Source: Syngnathus acus
Lineage: Eukaryota; Chordata; Actinopteri; Syngnathiformes; Syngnathidae
Direction: 5' to 3'
Assembly (NCBI RefSeq): GCF_901709675.1
Contig: NC_051098.1
Span: forward strand, 10,291,000 to 10,354,999
Length of the DNA stretch: 64,000 nt
Shown: piece by piece, positions 10,858-25,300 of the stretch
How positions within the stretch are numbered: the first letter of the stretch is position 1
How the letters are laid out: the number at the start of each line of letters is the position of its first letter
Translations under genes and position numbers: made by a program
Notes under the pieces: generated by a model
Database searches by the model: none
The model's input: only the letters and a program-made list of their open reading frames with translations
What the model was told of the DNA's origin: nothing

Positions 10858-13061
10858 GAATAGAAAATTGCCATTAATTTAATGCAATTTTGCGGAAAAT
10901 CACAATATTGGGATAAAGGTATTTTTCTAAAATGATCTGTCATTTGTCTTGCGGGGAAATTTAGATATCAAAAGTACTAGCATTGATTTTGGTGGTTACT
11001 GAGAAACTTAATACTCTGATAACAATTTGTAAAAAAGTGCTATCAAACATCCCTACTAAATTTTTATTTTACTTTATGCATGGTAAGGAAACTGAAGAAT
11101 GAAAACGTCAGATGAAAACTTTATCTAAGTTCAAAGGTCTGTAGTTATTTTGAAAAGTTACTGTGGCACACTTTAAATACATTGATTAAAATTCTCAGTT
11201 TCCCATTTTTCTTCAGTGTTTGTGTGCAAGGTCGTTATGTCATCTGCTTTTGCAGTCTGATATTCACTGGGCGAACAGGAAGCGCTTCATTGTCTTCATC
11301 AAGGAAAAAAAACAGGACGCGGCTCAAATATTGATGCAGTCTCTAGCAAATGATTCCATATTTCCTCCTACCCAATTAGTTCTCAACTGACTCTGAGACA
11401 AATCTCGTTAATTTCACATACGATCTGTCTTTCGACAAAACGATTTAAAGAAAATAAATAGTAGTATATCCGTCGCTGATGATGATGATGATGATGATTA
11501 TGCTGCTGCGATGGTGTTGACTAGATTATATGACAGAGGTAACCTTTGTTTTTATTTTTATTTTTAATTTGCATTCACATTAGCCACACACGAGACCTCC
11601 AATTGAAGCCTGATGGCCTGCTGGGTTGTTCATAAAAAGCACAACACAGCATTATGTCTATCATGTTTGTGAAGCACTTTCATTTCTGCTTTGGATTTGA
11701 AAAAGCACACGGGGGCAATTTCCATTCAATCGTGTGTGACAAAACATAGTCATGTGTTTTTCTGCATTGGTATAACTTGTCTGTATATATGCAACAACTC
11801 CAGTTAGCAATCGGAAAAAAAATTCTAAAAAAATATATATAATGATATAAAAAATGATAATAAGAATTATAATATTTTAATGCACATGCTTTATTTACAT
11901 TTTACCCATTTGAGATTTTCACTTTAAATGATCCACATCAGCAGCACTTTCAACAAATTAGCACCCACTTGTGTAACGCAGGCATTAAAAACCTTGGTGC
12001 AGAAAATGCAAGCTGCACACGTATGTATGTGTGTCAGCAGTATTGTTGGTGTTTTCTTTGATAAATGAACTACATTTAGAGCTGCTGAAGTATATCTGTT
12101 GTGGATCCCTGTGGGATATTAACTTATTTGTTTTTCACCTGAGATACCCAGCCCAATAGTCAATGGATGTGGTGTTTTGGTGTCTCGCTTTATTTCAAGA
12201 CAATAAATTGTGCATCAGATCAGACTTGCACATGTGCAACTGCAAATAACAATTTTTCCTCAAATACTTTGCATGTAAAGAAAGAGAGACATGAAAAAGA
12301 AAAACACAGTGATTACTGTGTTCTTTGGTGAACCTAAAACAATACCTCAGCCTTTATTGCTTCACTTTCTTTCTCTTATATCAGTAAGGTTCAGAATTAG
12401 ACACACTAATTGCATACTGGAAAATCTTCACGATACGTAGAAAATAATTGGCAAGGGAGTTCATAGAATCCCAAAGATAGAGCAGTTAGTCACAAGATTT
12501 CAAAATCTCCTTTTATATGTCTCTGTGGACTCAAAATGGTCATTTTAACACTAACACACACACAGGCATACTCGAACACACACACACTTCTCACTGTTGC
12601 AGAGGCGAGTGTATAGAATTGATGTGGGCGGCCTTCCCACATTCTTTAAATAAAGAATAGTTCTTCACCAAGGCCAAGTCATCAGTGCAAAGGCAGAGCA
12701 TCGATCCATTGCTCAATCTATCTGTTTGTCTATTGTATGTATCTCGATCGAGATATCTATTTATTCCATCTGTCCATCTATTTTATATCTTTATCTTGTA
12801 TCTCTCTCGCTCTCGCTCTCTCTCCCTCTCCACCCATCCCCATGAACACTGAACAAGTTAGAGGCTAGTTTGGGGGCTATTATCTGACTGCTCCATTTAA
12901 TTTTCCGCCCTTCCATTGTAATAATAAAATTAGTGAATGTTGAATAGAGGGCGGAATAAAAGGCAGAGAAGAAAAGAACTGAGAAAGTGGTTGAAAAGAA
13001 CTTCAAGTGAGGTTGATGTCTGTACGTGATTTCCCCAGGGGATTGTTTTAAAAGGGAAGGA

Positions 13062-13074
13062 GGGGGGGGGGGGG
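13062..13074. repeat. G13 homopolymer
   Basis: A run of 13 G within a purine-rich segment (AAAGGGAAGGAGGGG...). Confidence 0.9.
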
Positions 13075-15971
13075 CTTCCTTTTTTTGTGTCCAATCTCAC
13101 ACTGCTCTCACCTATAGTTTAACCTGCACACTGTGCCAACCAAGAGTATTTACCATGGATTGTTTATGTGCTTGGAGGATAAAATTGTTTACAGTGGTGT
13201 GTGTGTTTTTTTTAAGTCTTCTACCCTTTGGTTGCCCGGGTCACTTGCACCACCGACAAATATTGCACTCCTGTTAACTCTACACCAATGCACTCAAAGT
13301 CACACCTGAAATGTTCCATAGGCTGAGAGGTCAGCGTCCCTCTGGTTTATTGTATACCTTTTACTCTAAAAGCTCAATTGTGCCAGTAGGGACGTAGAGA
13401 CATGTGCAGTAAGTGGCTTTTAGATATCCCAGTGGACAAACGGACAGTAAACTGGGAAAAGGGAAATATGAGCCTCCATAGAGCTGCCTGTGGCGTCAAT
13501 ATAGTCATCTGCCCCACCATGGTGAACAAACATGCAAAAAAAAAAAAATCTTTAAGGTTGTTCTAAACCTTTGTTCTTAACCTTAAGAGGTTAAGAAAAA
13601 AAGACTCCCCTCCTCGCTTGATTCTGTTGAGGCTTTTGAAGAAGTGGCTCAAAAACACAAAGAAAAAAGTACATTTATTCCATCGCCAGAATTTTCAGCT
13701 TTTGAAGATTGTTTTGTGGTTGGTCTCCAGATTGAAACACTTTTTGCGGTGTACACTCATTGCACTAATCATTTTGCCGACCTTTCATATACTGTAAGAA
13801 GAAGTAAAAAAAAAATCAAAATTCATGTTTGGGTAGTGACAATAAGTGGCAGCACAATTTGAAGTCTGTTCCCCAAATGACCTTTATTTTCTCAAATTAA
13901 GACACATGGAGCCGCTTTTGTCTCTTTTTCAGTCCTTTGTAAAACCACATCAGAAACAGCAAAGTTCTCACGCGGCCGATTTTTAGAACTTGTTGACTCT
14001 GAGGGACACGCGAGACAGACGTGACTAGCCACTGTCCAAGTCATGCTAATGTTCGCTCTCAGTCACTTCGGATAGCCATTTTCTTCACAATTAGACACTT
14101 GTTAATTTATTTTTCTGCTCTTACTTATATTCTCATGTTGCTGATTTATTACTTGACAGTTCGTTCTCATCCTAACTTGTCTAATAGCTCTTCCCACCTG
14201 TCAAACGATCATCAAATTAATCGATATTTTTGAGGATCGATTCATCGTTTAGAGACCTCGAGTCCAAAACCTTGCAATTTCCGCCTAGCAACATATTGTC
14301 AGATATCTGTGGTCCTCCATGAAAGCAGACTGGTTATTTTTGTGTTTTGATCCAAATAAAGCAAAACTGTGTTTACTATGGAAATCAGTGAATAACATTG
14401 CTGCCCATTTTTTGGCAAACTTTATGGACTAAAGCAAAAAATGAATCATCGATTTATGTTTTTGCATTTTATGCAATGTCAAATTGCAAATAGTGTTTTT
14501 TCATAAAGGGATAGAAATTAGAAAGTGTTTTACATCCGATTCAGAAGCTGGGTCTTCCAACCTCTTCTCCCAGACATGTATGTACTAACTATTCTGATTA
14601 GCATCCAAATTTAAACGGGATTAAGGTTTTGTCATCAGATGAACTCAAGCACTAAGAAACAATTTCAGTGTTTGGCTAAGGATTTGTTGCCTGCAATTAT
14701 AACTGCTGTCACCTCCAGTGTTGATACAAGAGCTTCATTGTTCTGATGGCTGTATCAACAATGGCAAACATTTGCATTGTTGCAAGATGTTAGTACAACC
14801 GACATATTTTTTTTTCTGTCATTTTCTAAAGCAAAGCTCATCAGGAAGAAAATTGCTTTTGGTCATGTGTTCTTTTGCTGGCGAGGAGCTGTCGAGCCAC
14901 TCGACAGCCGTGTAGAACAGAATGTGTGTCTAATGTGTCAATGAGCACTCTTGCTTTCCATGTTCTGTCCATCTGCTCTTTCTGGGTCCTACTTGAACTC
15001 AACAAATCAAGAGTACAAACACAAATTTACTCTCGACAAATATATATTGGCGTATATTTACTCTAGACGTTACATATACTTAAGCAAAATGGCCTGGTAA
15101 TTTAAAAAAAACTGTCAAGCTGGTTTTAAAATATATACATAAGCTTTTTTCATTGCACTCAGATATTGTGGATCCAAAAAAAAAAAAAAAGTAGTAAGCA
15201 ATGATATCGGAAGGATGATCGCTTACTAAGCTTCTGATTGATCCGATGTCTTTTTTTTAAATGCTCCCAACCCGTAGAGGGCTTATTTGTATGGCAGATC
15301 GAGCTTGCTAGTGCTTCAGGTTTTGTCTGCATTTTGAAACTGTAACCTATTTGAACGAAACACTCGAAACCAAACTGAGAAAAACACAAACACATCGGCA
15401 GTACTGCATCTAGTCTATGACTTTATATGAAGAATAGAGCCAGCACATGATTGTGCCGTCTTATCATACTGTGATGTTTATCACTGACGACTAAAATGCA
15501 GCCGAAGCTTGGAGTTTTCATTGTCACATTAAATTCCTATCAGATGTCAGCTGAGAAACCATGACCTAAAATATGTCATCAGTGAAGAAAGGGGGATTTG
15601 TTTTTGGAGCATGCTCAAGATTAGTTCCACATTCTTTTCACACAATTGAAAAGTGAACTTTTTGTATCCTCACTAATGGGCATTATTAATCAAGTTTACA
15701 TTACGTTAAATTTAGATTACAAATGACAAGTAAGAAAAAACTCAAAGAGTTCAAAGTACATGCTGTTGCGCACGTGTAAAAAAAGATGATGAACTCAATT
15801 TATGACCATGCCAGTTGGTAAAAATCAAACAGTGGACTCGGCATGCTTTGGAAAGAAACAATAGAGCCTTTGAAACTGAACAAATGTGGACTGCACACTT
15901 GCAATTATTTTTCAATCATGCTGCTGTACGCTTTCTTTGGCAATCACTTTTCTGTCTGTCTCTCTACGTCA

Positions 15972-15978
<7 letters not shown>

Positions 15979-16016
<38 letters not shown>

Positions 16017-16038
16017 ACACACACACACACACACACAC
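15979..16038. repeat. (CA)n microsatellite
   Basis: About 30 CA units with one CAGACA interruption near 16011. Confidence 0.96.
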
Positions 16039-16799
16039 TGAATTAAGTAAGTTGTTTGATTGCAGTGATTGCCTCAAAGGTTAGGGCAACAAAATGGCAC
16101 ACTTTACAATGATTGTGATTTACTGGGATAAATGAATAAAAACACATCTAAATTGATGATGGACTCATGTGTTAATGACAAAACTGCCATGAGCGCTTCT
16201 CTTCATTGAAGCACTTTACTGCTTGATGTGAAGTATTGTTAATTATCCGAAGAGACAATAAGTCTTTGCTTGATCCCCGGCTCGGCCCCACTATCAACTT
16301 CTTGCACCTTGTCCGATTCCATTTGTCTGCATCTATGTACAGTAGGTCCTTTTCTCGTTATACGTGACTCCTCCGTGAAACCCACACAGTCACTTATCTG
16401 CCTCTCATAAAGCGCTAATGTTAATGGTTATCCGGATATTAATGAGCCAATCGCAGACAGGTGGCCATTGATTATTCCACAAACGCTAGTGTCCCCTTGA
16501 GAAATTAGCTGAAGCATCGATGCGCGTCGCATAAAAAGCTCATTGTGTATGTACAGGCCGAAGCAAACGGACGGACGGACAGGCGGGCTGCAGCCGTGTT
16601 GAAGCATTAGGTCTTGTGAGGCCACACGTAGAAAGAAAAAAAAGAAATATCCTGTAATATAATAAGCACAATTGCCTTATTATGATTTATTGGTGTATTT
16701 TTGTTACAGCTCCTTATTACTATGCTGACATAATCAGATTTCCGGTTGCGATCAAAGGCTTTTAAACTTGTCAGCACCTGGCGTTAGCATCTTAAGCAG

Positions 16800-16807
16800 G
16801 CACACAC

Positions 16808-16851
<44 letters not shown>

Positions 16852-16852
16852 C
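16800..16852. repeat. (CA)n microsatellite
   Basis: About 53 bp of CA repeats with CACAACAC and CACGCAC interruptions. Confidence 0.95.
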
Positions 16853-19800
16853 TTGCATAGATCCACTCCTTGCTGGCAAAGACAGAAGGCTGCATGCTAA
16901 ACAACATGCCTTTTCTATTAAATCAAACAGCAATGAGATGACATGTTATCCATTCCAACCATAATCTGCGGCTCAGCTTCAATCTTTTATCAAGACGAGA
17001 CACTTTCTAATGTGTCCACGACAATTCGAATGTGTGTGTTGGACAGTTATAAAATGAGGACCCTCTTGTCCTGCTGCTCAGGAAATGAAACTGACATTAC
17101 TCATCTATCAAGACCACTATCCCCTCCACTCATCTTTCCTCTTTTCCTTGGCTTTACTTATCCTCCCATCATGTGGTCATCATTGGTCCATGTGCCTTGT
17201 TTCCCTAGTCTGTTTTTCATTGTTTGTCCAACACTAGATTTGTAAAAAAAATAAAAATAAAGAGACCCCGAAATCCCGCAGAGCAAGATCATCAAAGCTC
17301 GCTATGATGTAATTATGACTTGACTCCACAAATGCATTTTTGTGGAGAAAAATCGTGTCCGGAGCTTGTGAAGTTGGTGACATCACACCAGACGGAGTGT
17401 AAAACATTTCTCTTTCAGTGGCGGCTCGTCAATTGAGCCACCTTGAAAGGAATTGAAAATGAATTACTTTAATAGAAATACTTCAAAATACTCTATTTTA
17501 CAGATATGCAGGATAAATTGTATACATTTATTGATTCGTAAAATAGATTTGTTATCTCAGGGATAGAAACTCCTCGTCCTTGTGCAATACACATTTATTG
17601 GGCACAATTGGGCGCTGCAAAAAAACTTTTAAGAGAGTTACTTTTAAAGCCAATGTTATTTCCTTTCGGGCTCCGGCCAATCTGATTGGCTCCTACATTT
17701 GATGGGAACTTGTCCCCATGTGGCCCAACCAGGCTTAGTCAAGTCTTTTTCTGTCAGCAAAGAGGCAAAATGTGTCAAAATCTTTCACACGTTTCAAGGC
17801 ATCCTTTTTTGCTCCATTAACCTCGAAGAGGCTTACCATCCAGCTGCTACAGAGGCGTCAGCATTAAATTCAGGATAAATAAATGTTTCTTTGTCCCATT
17901 ATCAATGTGCATTTCACAAACACATTTTTAATGCATTTATCATTATGTTTAATATAAATGAGCAAAATTTCAGTGACTGAACTATCTGTTACATGATTCG
18001 GTTTATTTAAACACTTACATTTTTTGGAACATTCTATCAGTACTGTGATGAATAGGCTGAAATATGAAATGTGTATTTAATTTTTCCCTGGGCTTTGATT
18101 ACTTTTCGCCACAATCTATCATTACATCTTCTGCTTTCAATCATTCTGCCTTTTTCAAGACTTATCTTACAAGCAACAGTAACATAGTCATTCAGCACAA
18201 GGGCACTGAAGTGTGTTGAACCGTCCCGATAAAAAATGAATGCATTGTGAGTTTTTCAATGGCTGTTTTTCTAACTGCTTTCCACATTGTTCGCTTTCAT
18301 TGTATGTGTGCGTGCATGCGTGCATGTGTGCCGTGTCCTGTGATGAATGCTAAAATATGACGGGACTGTAGTGGATATTTTTTAAAAGTTTACACCGAAC
18401 ACACATATACGCACACACAAGCCTGGTGAGAAATTACAAATAAATGAATAAAAAAAAAAAAAAGAAAGACAATGTTATGAAAGAATAAAAGATTGAGACA
18501 AAGGTTATGACACAAAGCAAAAGGGATGAGTTTGAATGAATATGCTTTTCTATTCCCCGTTGGGTCGTTATTCTTTCTCCGTGATGTTTATCACCGTGGC
18601 AACTGTCATGCAGTCGTGCCGGTGTGTGGGCGATGGGAAGTGAAGATGTGTTATTTCAGAGCAGAAACAGTAATTGGAACTGAAACTTCAGACAAGGACA
18701 ATAGAATTGGATACTTTTTTCCGAAGCAGTTTCATTTTTTTTTTTTTATTCCATTGTCGCCTTGTCATCAAGTTGTATGGAGAAGCCTGAGCGTATTTTT
18801 ACGTTCCTGTCAAGATATTTTATTGAGAAATTGAATGTGACCTCAATTAAATTTACTGAGTGAGATCATTTCTTCAAAGCTTATACTTCACATCATCGCA
18901 CATGAAGCAGACAGGGTGCGAAAGAGGCAATTAGAAAATGTGGGACAAACAAGCAGCGTGTGAGCGTTTCATAGCACACTGCTAAATCACACAATTATTC
19001 TCTCATCAGGCATTCTTTGTGTTCTCATGAGATTTTGGACCAAAAAGCAATTAAAGTGGAAGTCCACCAAAATCAATTCTCAGAAACGTCTTGATTTGTT
19101 TAGATTCAGTTTTGGAATCGGTCAATTTAATGGTCAAACTATTTTGATCGCAAAACTGTTTCGGCAATTTGGAACATTTAACCAGCAGTTGAAATCTGTA
19201 ATCTGTTTACTACTAACTACAATATTTCGGGTGCAATTTTTACTAAAGTCATTTGGAAACAAGCTTAGAGTTGACAGATATTTTCCTGGAGAAGTGAAAG
19301 TGAAGCTGCGTGAGATAAATGATCTGTTCAATTATTTTGTGCACAGCCTCGGATTCTTACGGTGAAAAGGGCATGTTTGGAAACTGGACTGATTGGGTCC
19401 GTGTGGGTGTTTGGGTCTTTTTTTCCGTATAAATGGAATAAGTTTCAACTTTAAATTAGTACTCAAGGTGCATGTGTGTTTGTGTGTGTGTGTTTCTGTG
19501 AAAAGAACGAATAAAGGAAGATGTCTCATGCAGTTATTTTTCCCGGTTGACCTCGCAAATGAAATGTTCCCTTACCAAAGAATACGTGTGTCACCAAGAT
19601 CGGACAAGAAGTTCCTGGTTCTTGTGCTCAATTGAGAAAGAATGTATCATGCTTAGTTTCCATTGCTCAGTACATGTGGTGGCCAAATGTGTAAAGAAAA
19701 TGCAACACAAGTGTGTGTACTAATAGTACAATATGATTTTGCTACCTTTTTAACCACATTATGCAAAAAATGACATATATATTACAAATATTCTGTGTGG

Positions 19801-22234
19801 TGTCTCGCTATGGTAAATAGAATGACATGCTTCCTTTCAAGAGACAATTTTTTTTTTGCATTTTAACAACAATGTTAGAAAATGGTCAGGAATCCACCAG
19901 GCATTAGTTGTTGTTTTTTTTAATCATGACGATGGATTACTAATGGCTTCTGCCCTTTATCTAAATAAGCTCATAGCAATCTAACCAGAATCTTAATCAC
20001 AAATGACTTGACATGTCATGCTGTATTACTAGAAAATTCCGTTAACGGGATAGTAAGAAGTAAGAAAAATAATTACACAGACCATAATTCCTGTCCCTTC
20101 TTGGTAGGACTGTACGATTCTTCCTCTCCAACTCACTGCAGCTGTCATGGTAACAAAATGAGGGACTGCTGCACATTGAGTGATGATTAATATGAGGCCA
20201 TTTTTCACCAAAAACGGATACAAATTAAGACCTTTGGTCCAAAAGGACTTTTTTTTCCCCCGTGTGGGATAAATAAAGAAATATCTTTAGTTTGAAAATG
20301 CAAACATTTACACCGGCTCTCCAAGTTTTGTCTGAAAAGTGCATGGTTATTGTTTGTGTGTGTGTGACAGTGGTCACTCAGTCTGGGAATGTGCAAGCGT
20401 GTCACAAGCAAAAACACAAGACAACAATGACGGACCAGATCACACGCACTTAAAAGGCACCACTACTGGCTTGGCTGCACACGATCGTATTTTCTTTTTT
20501 AGTTCTCATTTCTTTTTTTTTTACAGGCCCATGAATGAGACCCCCCCGTCCTGTTTTACTTGCTCGCACGTAAATGTACCTTTGAGAGCAGACTCCAAGG
20601 TCATTGTGCAAGGTGAGCCCACAGCTCCCACCAAGCCTGAGGCTAAACAAGGAAGCGAAAGTCTCCCTTGAATGACAACTAAAGTTGCTTCATAATAGAA
20701 TACACAATAAGCCTAATGTTGTTTTATGATTTGATCAAACATTTTCAATTTTATATTATATAAAATGTTGACAGTCTAAAACAGGTGGACTTCATTTTGA
20801 TGCCCTGTCACTGTTTTATAAATAGGCCTTTTGATTAGTGTTACAGCTTGTGACAGCATATTAAATATGGAGAGGAGCAACACACCTAGGGAATGATTTT
20901 AATGAGGTTCTGTTTTAATTTAACCCGCCAGGGTCAACCTCTGTTCATTGTCTTTGGCGTGAGTTACACCCGCAAAAAAAAAAAAAAAAAGAAATAATGA
21001 TGCAGTCTTTTGACACTCTGACACTTTGAGCTTTCCAGTTGATATAGCAGTAAAAGCCTCAGTCACTTTAAGCTGCACATTTATCAGCCTGGGTGAGATG
21101 AAGCAAGAAGAGTCGCTCTGGGACAAAATATCGATATCGCAATGTAGCGTCTCATTTAGCTCTCAATGTAGTGTCACTGTTTTTGACCAACATCCAATAT
21201 TGACTTTCAACAATCTACTTGTGTATTTGTTGACATCTTGGGATATGAATCATAATGCTCTTTGTTGTTCTGAAACATTTCAAAAGCGTTTATCAAAATG
21301 CTTTTTGTTGGCGCCACTGCTTATTTTACTTACAGCACTGTCAGAAATTGAGGTGACTTAGCTTAGATCTGGTGAACTGTATTGCCCTGATTTTTATTTA
21401 TTTTTTTAAACGCAGTCTGTTGGATGCAATCTATTTTATTTTCAAACAGTTGCAGTATCCCTCCTTTGCATTTAAATCAGGGCGGTCGGAGCAGTTTGAC
21501 ATTGAGAAAACAGAATTAGAGACTCAGTGACCGTGGCAGGTAAACTGCGAGAACTCCCCTTGCGCACAATATCTTCGCCCGCGCATGTGACGTGGGCAGT
21601 TGGAGCCAGCCTCATACCCTCGACCCCCACCCTCTTTGTTCTGATTGTTTATCTCCTTTTTAGGCCCATATGGTGGCACAAGAATCACAAGTGCAACAGT
21701 CGCAGCTGCTCCTCAGATTAGTTCAACAGAGTTCACATCTCGTGGGCTAGAACAGCTGCTCGGGACTTTAAAATGAAGAGTTTCCTTCAATTGTGTATTA
21801 TGTTAAGCTGCTTTTGCTATAGTGTCTAAGAACCACCACAAGTTTCTTCTTGTGTTATTTTAGCATTGTAAAGCTCCAACAGTTACCGCCATTGTACGGC
21901 TCTTATTTCAGTGCAAGTGCAGAACTACAAGAACGATGTCATGCCCGTGGGCAAAATGCGTTTCCCTTGTTACTTTTTAATGCTATTTCAGGGCTTTCAA
22001 ACAAAGGGACACTGGATCGATATCAGCTACAAAAGAATGGAGCAATGTTTTGGTCTTGTGTAGTTTCTTTGATGTTTTAGGTTATTGTATTGTTTTAAAA
22101 TATTAATGTCACTGGTGTTGTATTGGTTGACTGCGCTGGTTTCCATGCAGACGGTGTGGATGATTGCCTGTGGCAGTGTGAATGGTTTGTCTGGCTCCAT
22201 TAGTTTCCTGTCATTGACTTGGTTGCCCAAAGTC

Positions 22235-22389
22235 ATGATGGATGGATGGATGGATGGATGGATGGATGGATGGATGGATGGATGGATGGATGGTGGATGG
22301 ATGGATGGATGGATGGATGATGGATGGATGGATGGATGGATGGATGGATGGATGGATGGATGGATGGATGGATGGATGGATGGATGGAT
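22235..22389. repeat. (TGGA)n microsatellite
   Basis: About 150 bp of TGGA/GATG units with two phase breaks (near 22292 and 22319). Repeated Trp-Met-Asp-Gly open frames over it are artefacts. Confidence 0.97.
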
Positions 22390-25300
22390 CTGTTTTTTCT
22401 CATGCTAGAATGAGAAGTGACCCGCCTGGTCCATCGGTATCATAGATTACTAAAGTGGGCAACTTGTGGTTACTATGACAATCAATCAATGGATGAACCG
22501 CGAACTTGAGTTAATTGCTTTTTCCGTCTTGCCCCTATATTAAATCGTAAAGCCCTGAGGTAGGTCAAAATGCTTTCGTCAATTGAAAACCTTTGCTACT
22601 CGTGTGACAAGTCTAGACAGCCTCGGCCCGTGGTGCCTTGAGCAAATTTGTAAAGGGTTGCCACATCTAGCAGCTGCTTGACATTTGGTCTGAACAAACC
22701 AAGGGTTTTCTTCCTAAAGTCCAGATATCTTTGAAAAGTCACTCCAACACAATCATATCAGCAGGCAAGTCGTCACTATGTCAAAAAAGAACAAGCAAGT
22801 TTCATTGAGAAATAAGCTGCTGGGTTTTTTTTTGTCGTGTATGGCGCATTTCTAAAAGTGTTGGACTGTTTAAAGGAAGGTCTAAATTTGTCTAGATTAT
22901 TCATGTTATTTATGTTTTCCTATACAGTATACATCTCCATTACCTTGCAATACTAACCCCCTCCATTTAATTGGCAAAGCGGTACCGCGCCATCAGTCAT
23001 AATAGCGTCACGGGTGTCAGCGAAAGCTCAAGCTGCTTGTTTCCTTTTCGAGTCAGCACCATTGATCCCAGCACCACAAGCACCTTTTTGCTGTGGAGGT
23101 TATGTAGAGATAACATAGTCTGTTTAATTAATCCCTGGGGGCAGGAAAAAGTATCTGTACAAATGTCATAGTAAAAAAAGAATTGCTCTATATCTGCTCA
23201 TTCAACATACCCACAAACCTCACTGACCTTCCCTTGGTGTAAATATTAATATGCTAATATTAAAGGTTGGAAATTGTGGGCATTTTTTTCAATTAGCTTT
23301 ACTATTGTGATTTGAATTTCATTGATATTTCTTGGTCTAAAAGAGAATTTTGAAATGTTTATAAATAAGTTTCCTCAGCGGATGTTTAACAGAAAATGTA
23401 CATGAATGATTGTTGTACATTTTTTTATCAATTTGGTTCATTCTGATTTCTCATTAAATCAACCTGAACTTTTAGACTGTTGGAATTGTATTATTACTGT
23501 CATTAATAATACTGCCAAGCATTGTTTGTGAGGGGACCATGCTCAAGAATGATTGTCCAAGTTGAACTCGTAAATAGTTCAACTTTTTTATGGTAGCACC
23601 AGCCTGCTCAAGAAAATATTTTTCTACAGACCAGCGCTGATGTTGAAAACTGCTTTTGCAAAATTTTAATTTCCTTTTATATTTTCTGTTCTATTTAAGT
23701 GCGTGAAGATATGCTTGTGGTTTTGTGGAAAAGTTTAAGTGTTTGGCTCAGCTGGAAATCCTTCTTTGAGAGCACATAGGCAGCTTTGCTGCGTTTGTAA
23801 AGGAAATTGCTCCAAGGGCTCTCTCGATATTGTGAGCATTTTCTTACGCCATGTAGTTATCAGCAACCGCTGAAAGATTTCAGGCCAAGGTGACTACAGA
23901 ATTTATGGGTTTTAGGGAAGAAAAAAAAAGCCAACTAAAAGGCTTTCAGGCATCCACATTGGTGTTCTGAGATACAGGTCTTATTCATTCCGCGACCTCG
24001 CTTGTAACTCAAAACCCTTGCATTCAAAGCATCTTTCACAAATGAAGTAAATGGAAATGCCATTAAGTGACAAAACATTTTTTAATAGGGGGAACCAGAT
24101 TTACTTAATTACTTACTTTAATTAAAAATATAAAATAAATCATTATTAATTAATTGCTGCTTTCCTTCTCCTTGTCGAGAGTAAGAGTCGTTTTTCACGG
24201 ATGAAGAATATATTCCTTTGGGTATTAGTATATTGTTGTTCTACAGGTGTTGCAGCACCCTTTTTGTTCATACAGCCACTGCTTAAAGCACTTGACTAAT
24301 GAGTAATAAAAAAAATCATTTAATAAATGTCACTTAAGTAGCACAGTATATTGGCTCGCCTTCAATCCTTCAACTCCTCGAAACAGCTGAAAGTACGGAT
24401 ACATGTTTAATCACGCAGACTTTATCAATGCATTTGGACATCTGTGGCTTGTCTTGCTCATATGTTGTCTTGTATGTACATGCACATGCATGTATGTGTG
24501 CAGCTTTGCAGCCTCCGGTATGGGGGTGTCTGTTATTATTAGAACCTGTCGTCATGGCAACTATTTCACATACACTAATTGGTTTCATAACAAGAAGAGT
24601 CGGTACATGTTGAACTTGCAGAGAAAGTCGGTGAGAAAGACAGAGAAGAGGAGAGTGAAAGTCAAAAGTGGAAATACACAGCGATGAGTTGACAGAGATT
24701 GTTAGAGGTCATTAGAGACCACACCAAAACACGTTGGTTTGCTTAGATTGTTCTTCGGCCTGAATGTTTGTTTCTCGATATGTGATTTGGCTGGCAACCA
24801 GTTCAAAGTTTACGCAATGTAATTTATCTGACATTTATCACCAACCTCACTCTTTTCAGTCTAAATGGGCCAGCGTAAAAGTCACATCCATAAGATCTCT
24901 TGTTGAATGTGATGTAGTTTGTTCGCCATCCGTGTGACTCCACGCAGATTGTTTTTCTTCCTTCAGAAACACAAAGAGCTTTCATGTAAGCTGTGTTGTT
25001 CGTGCTCACAAAAAGCCTTTTGTTATTTCTCTGCCGCGTCATTTATTTGTCTGTGTGTGCATTCTAATCTGTGCAAACATTCTGCAAGTCTTTTGACTCC
25101 ATGAATGATTCTGTCAGCTGTTGACACAATATTCCCAACCACCGGACTCAAACATCCTCTAAGAAATCACTCAGCGCTTGCTTCCATTTTACACCTCTTC
25201 GCCAACTGGGACGACAGCCACAGTCGCTCTCATCTGAACATGTTCAGCAAGACAATCGCTTCATTAAATGTGACTTACACCGCAAGTTGCATAGACAGAA

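Noticed and set aside
13578-13597. CTTAACC/GGTTAAG small inverted repeat
   Set aside because: The arms are only 7 bp in AT-rich sequence, expected by chance in a window this size.
22085-22445. Open frames reading Trp-Met-Asp-Gly repeats
   Set aside because: Translation of the TGGA microsatellite.
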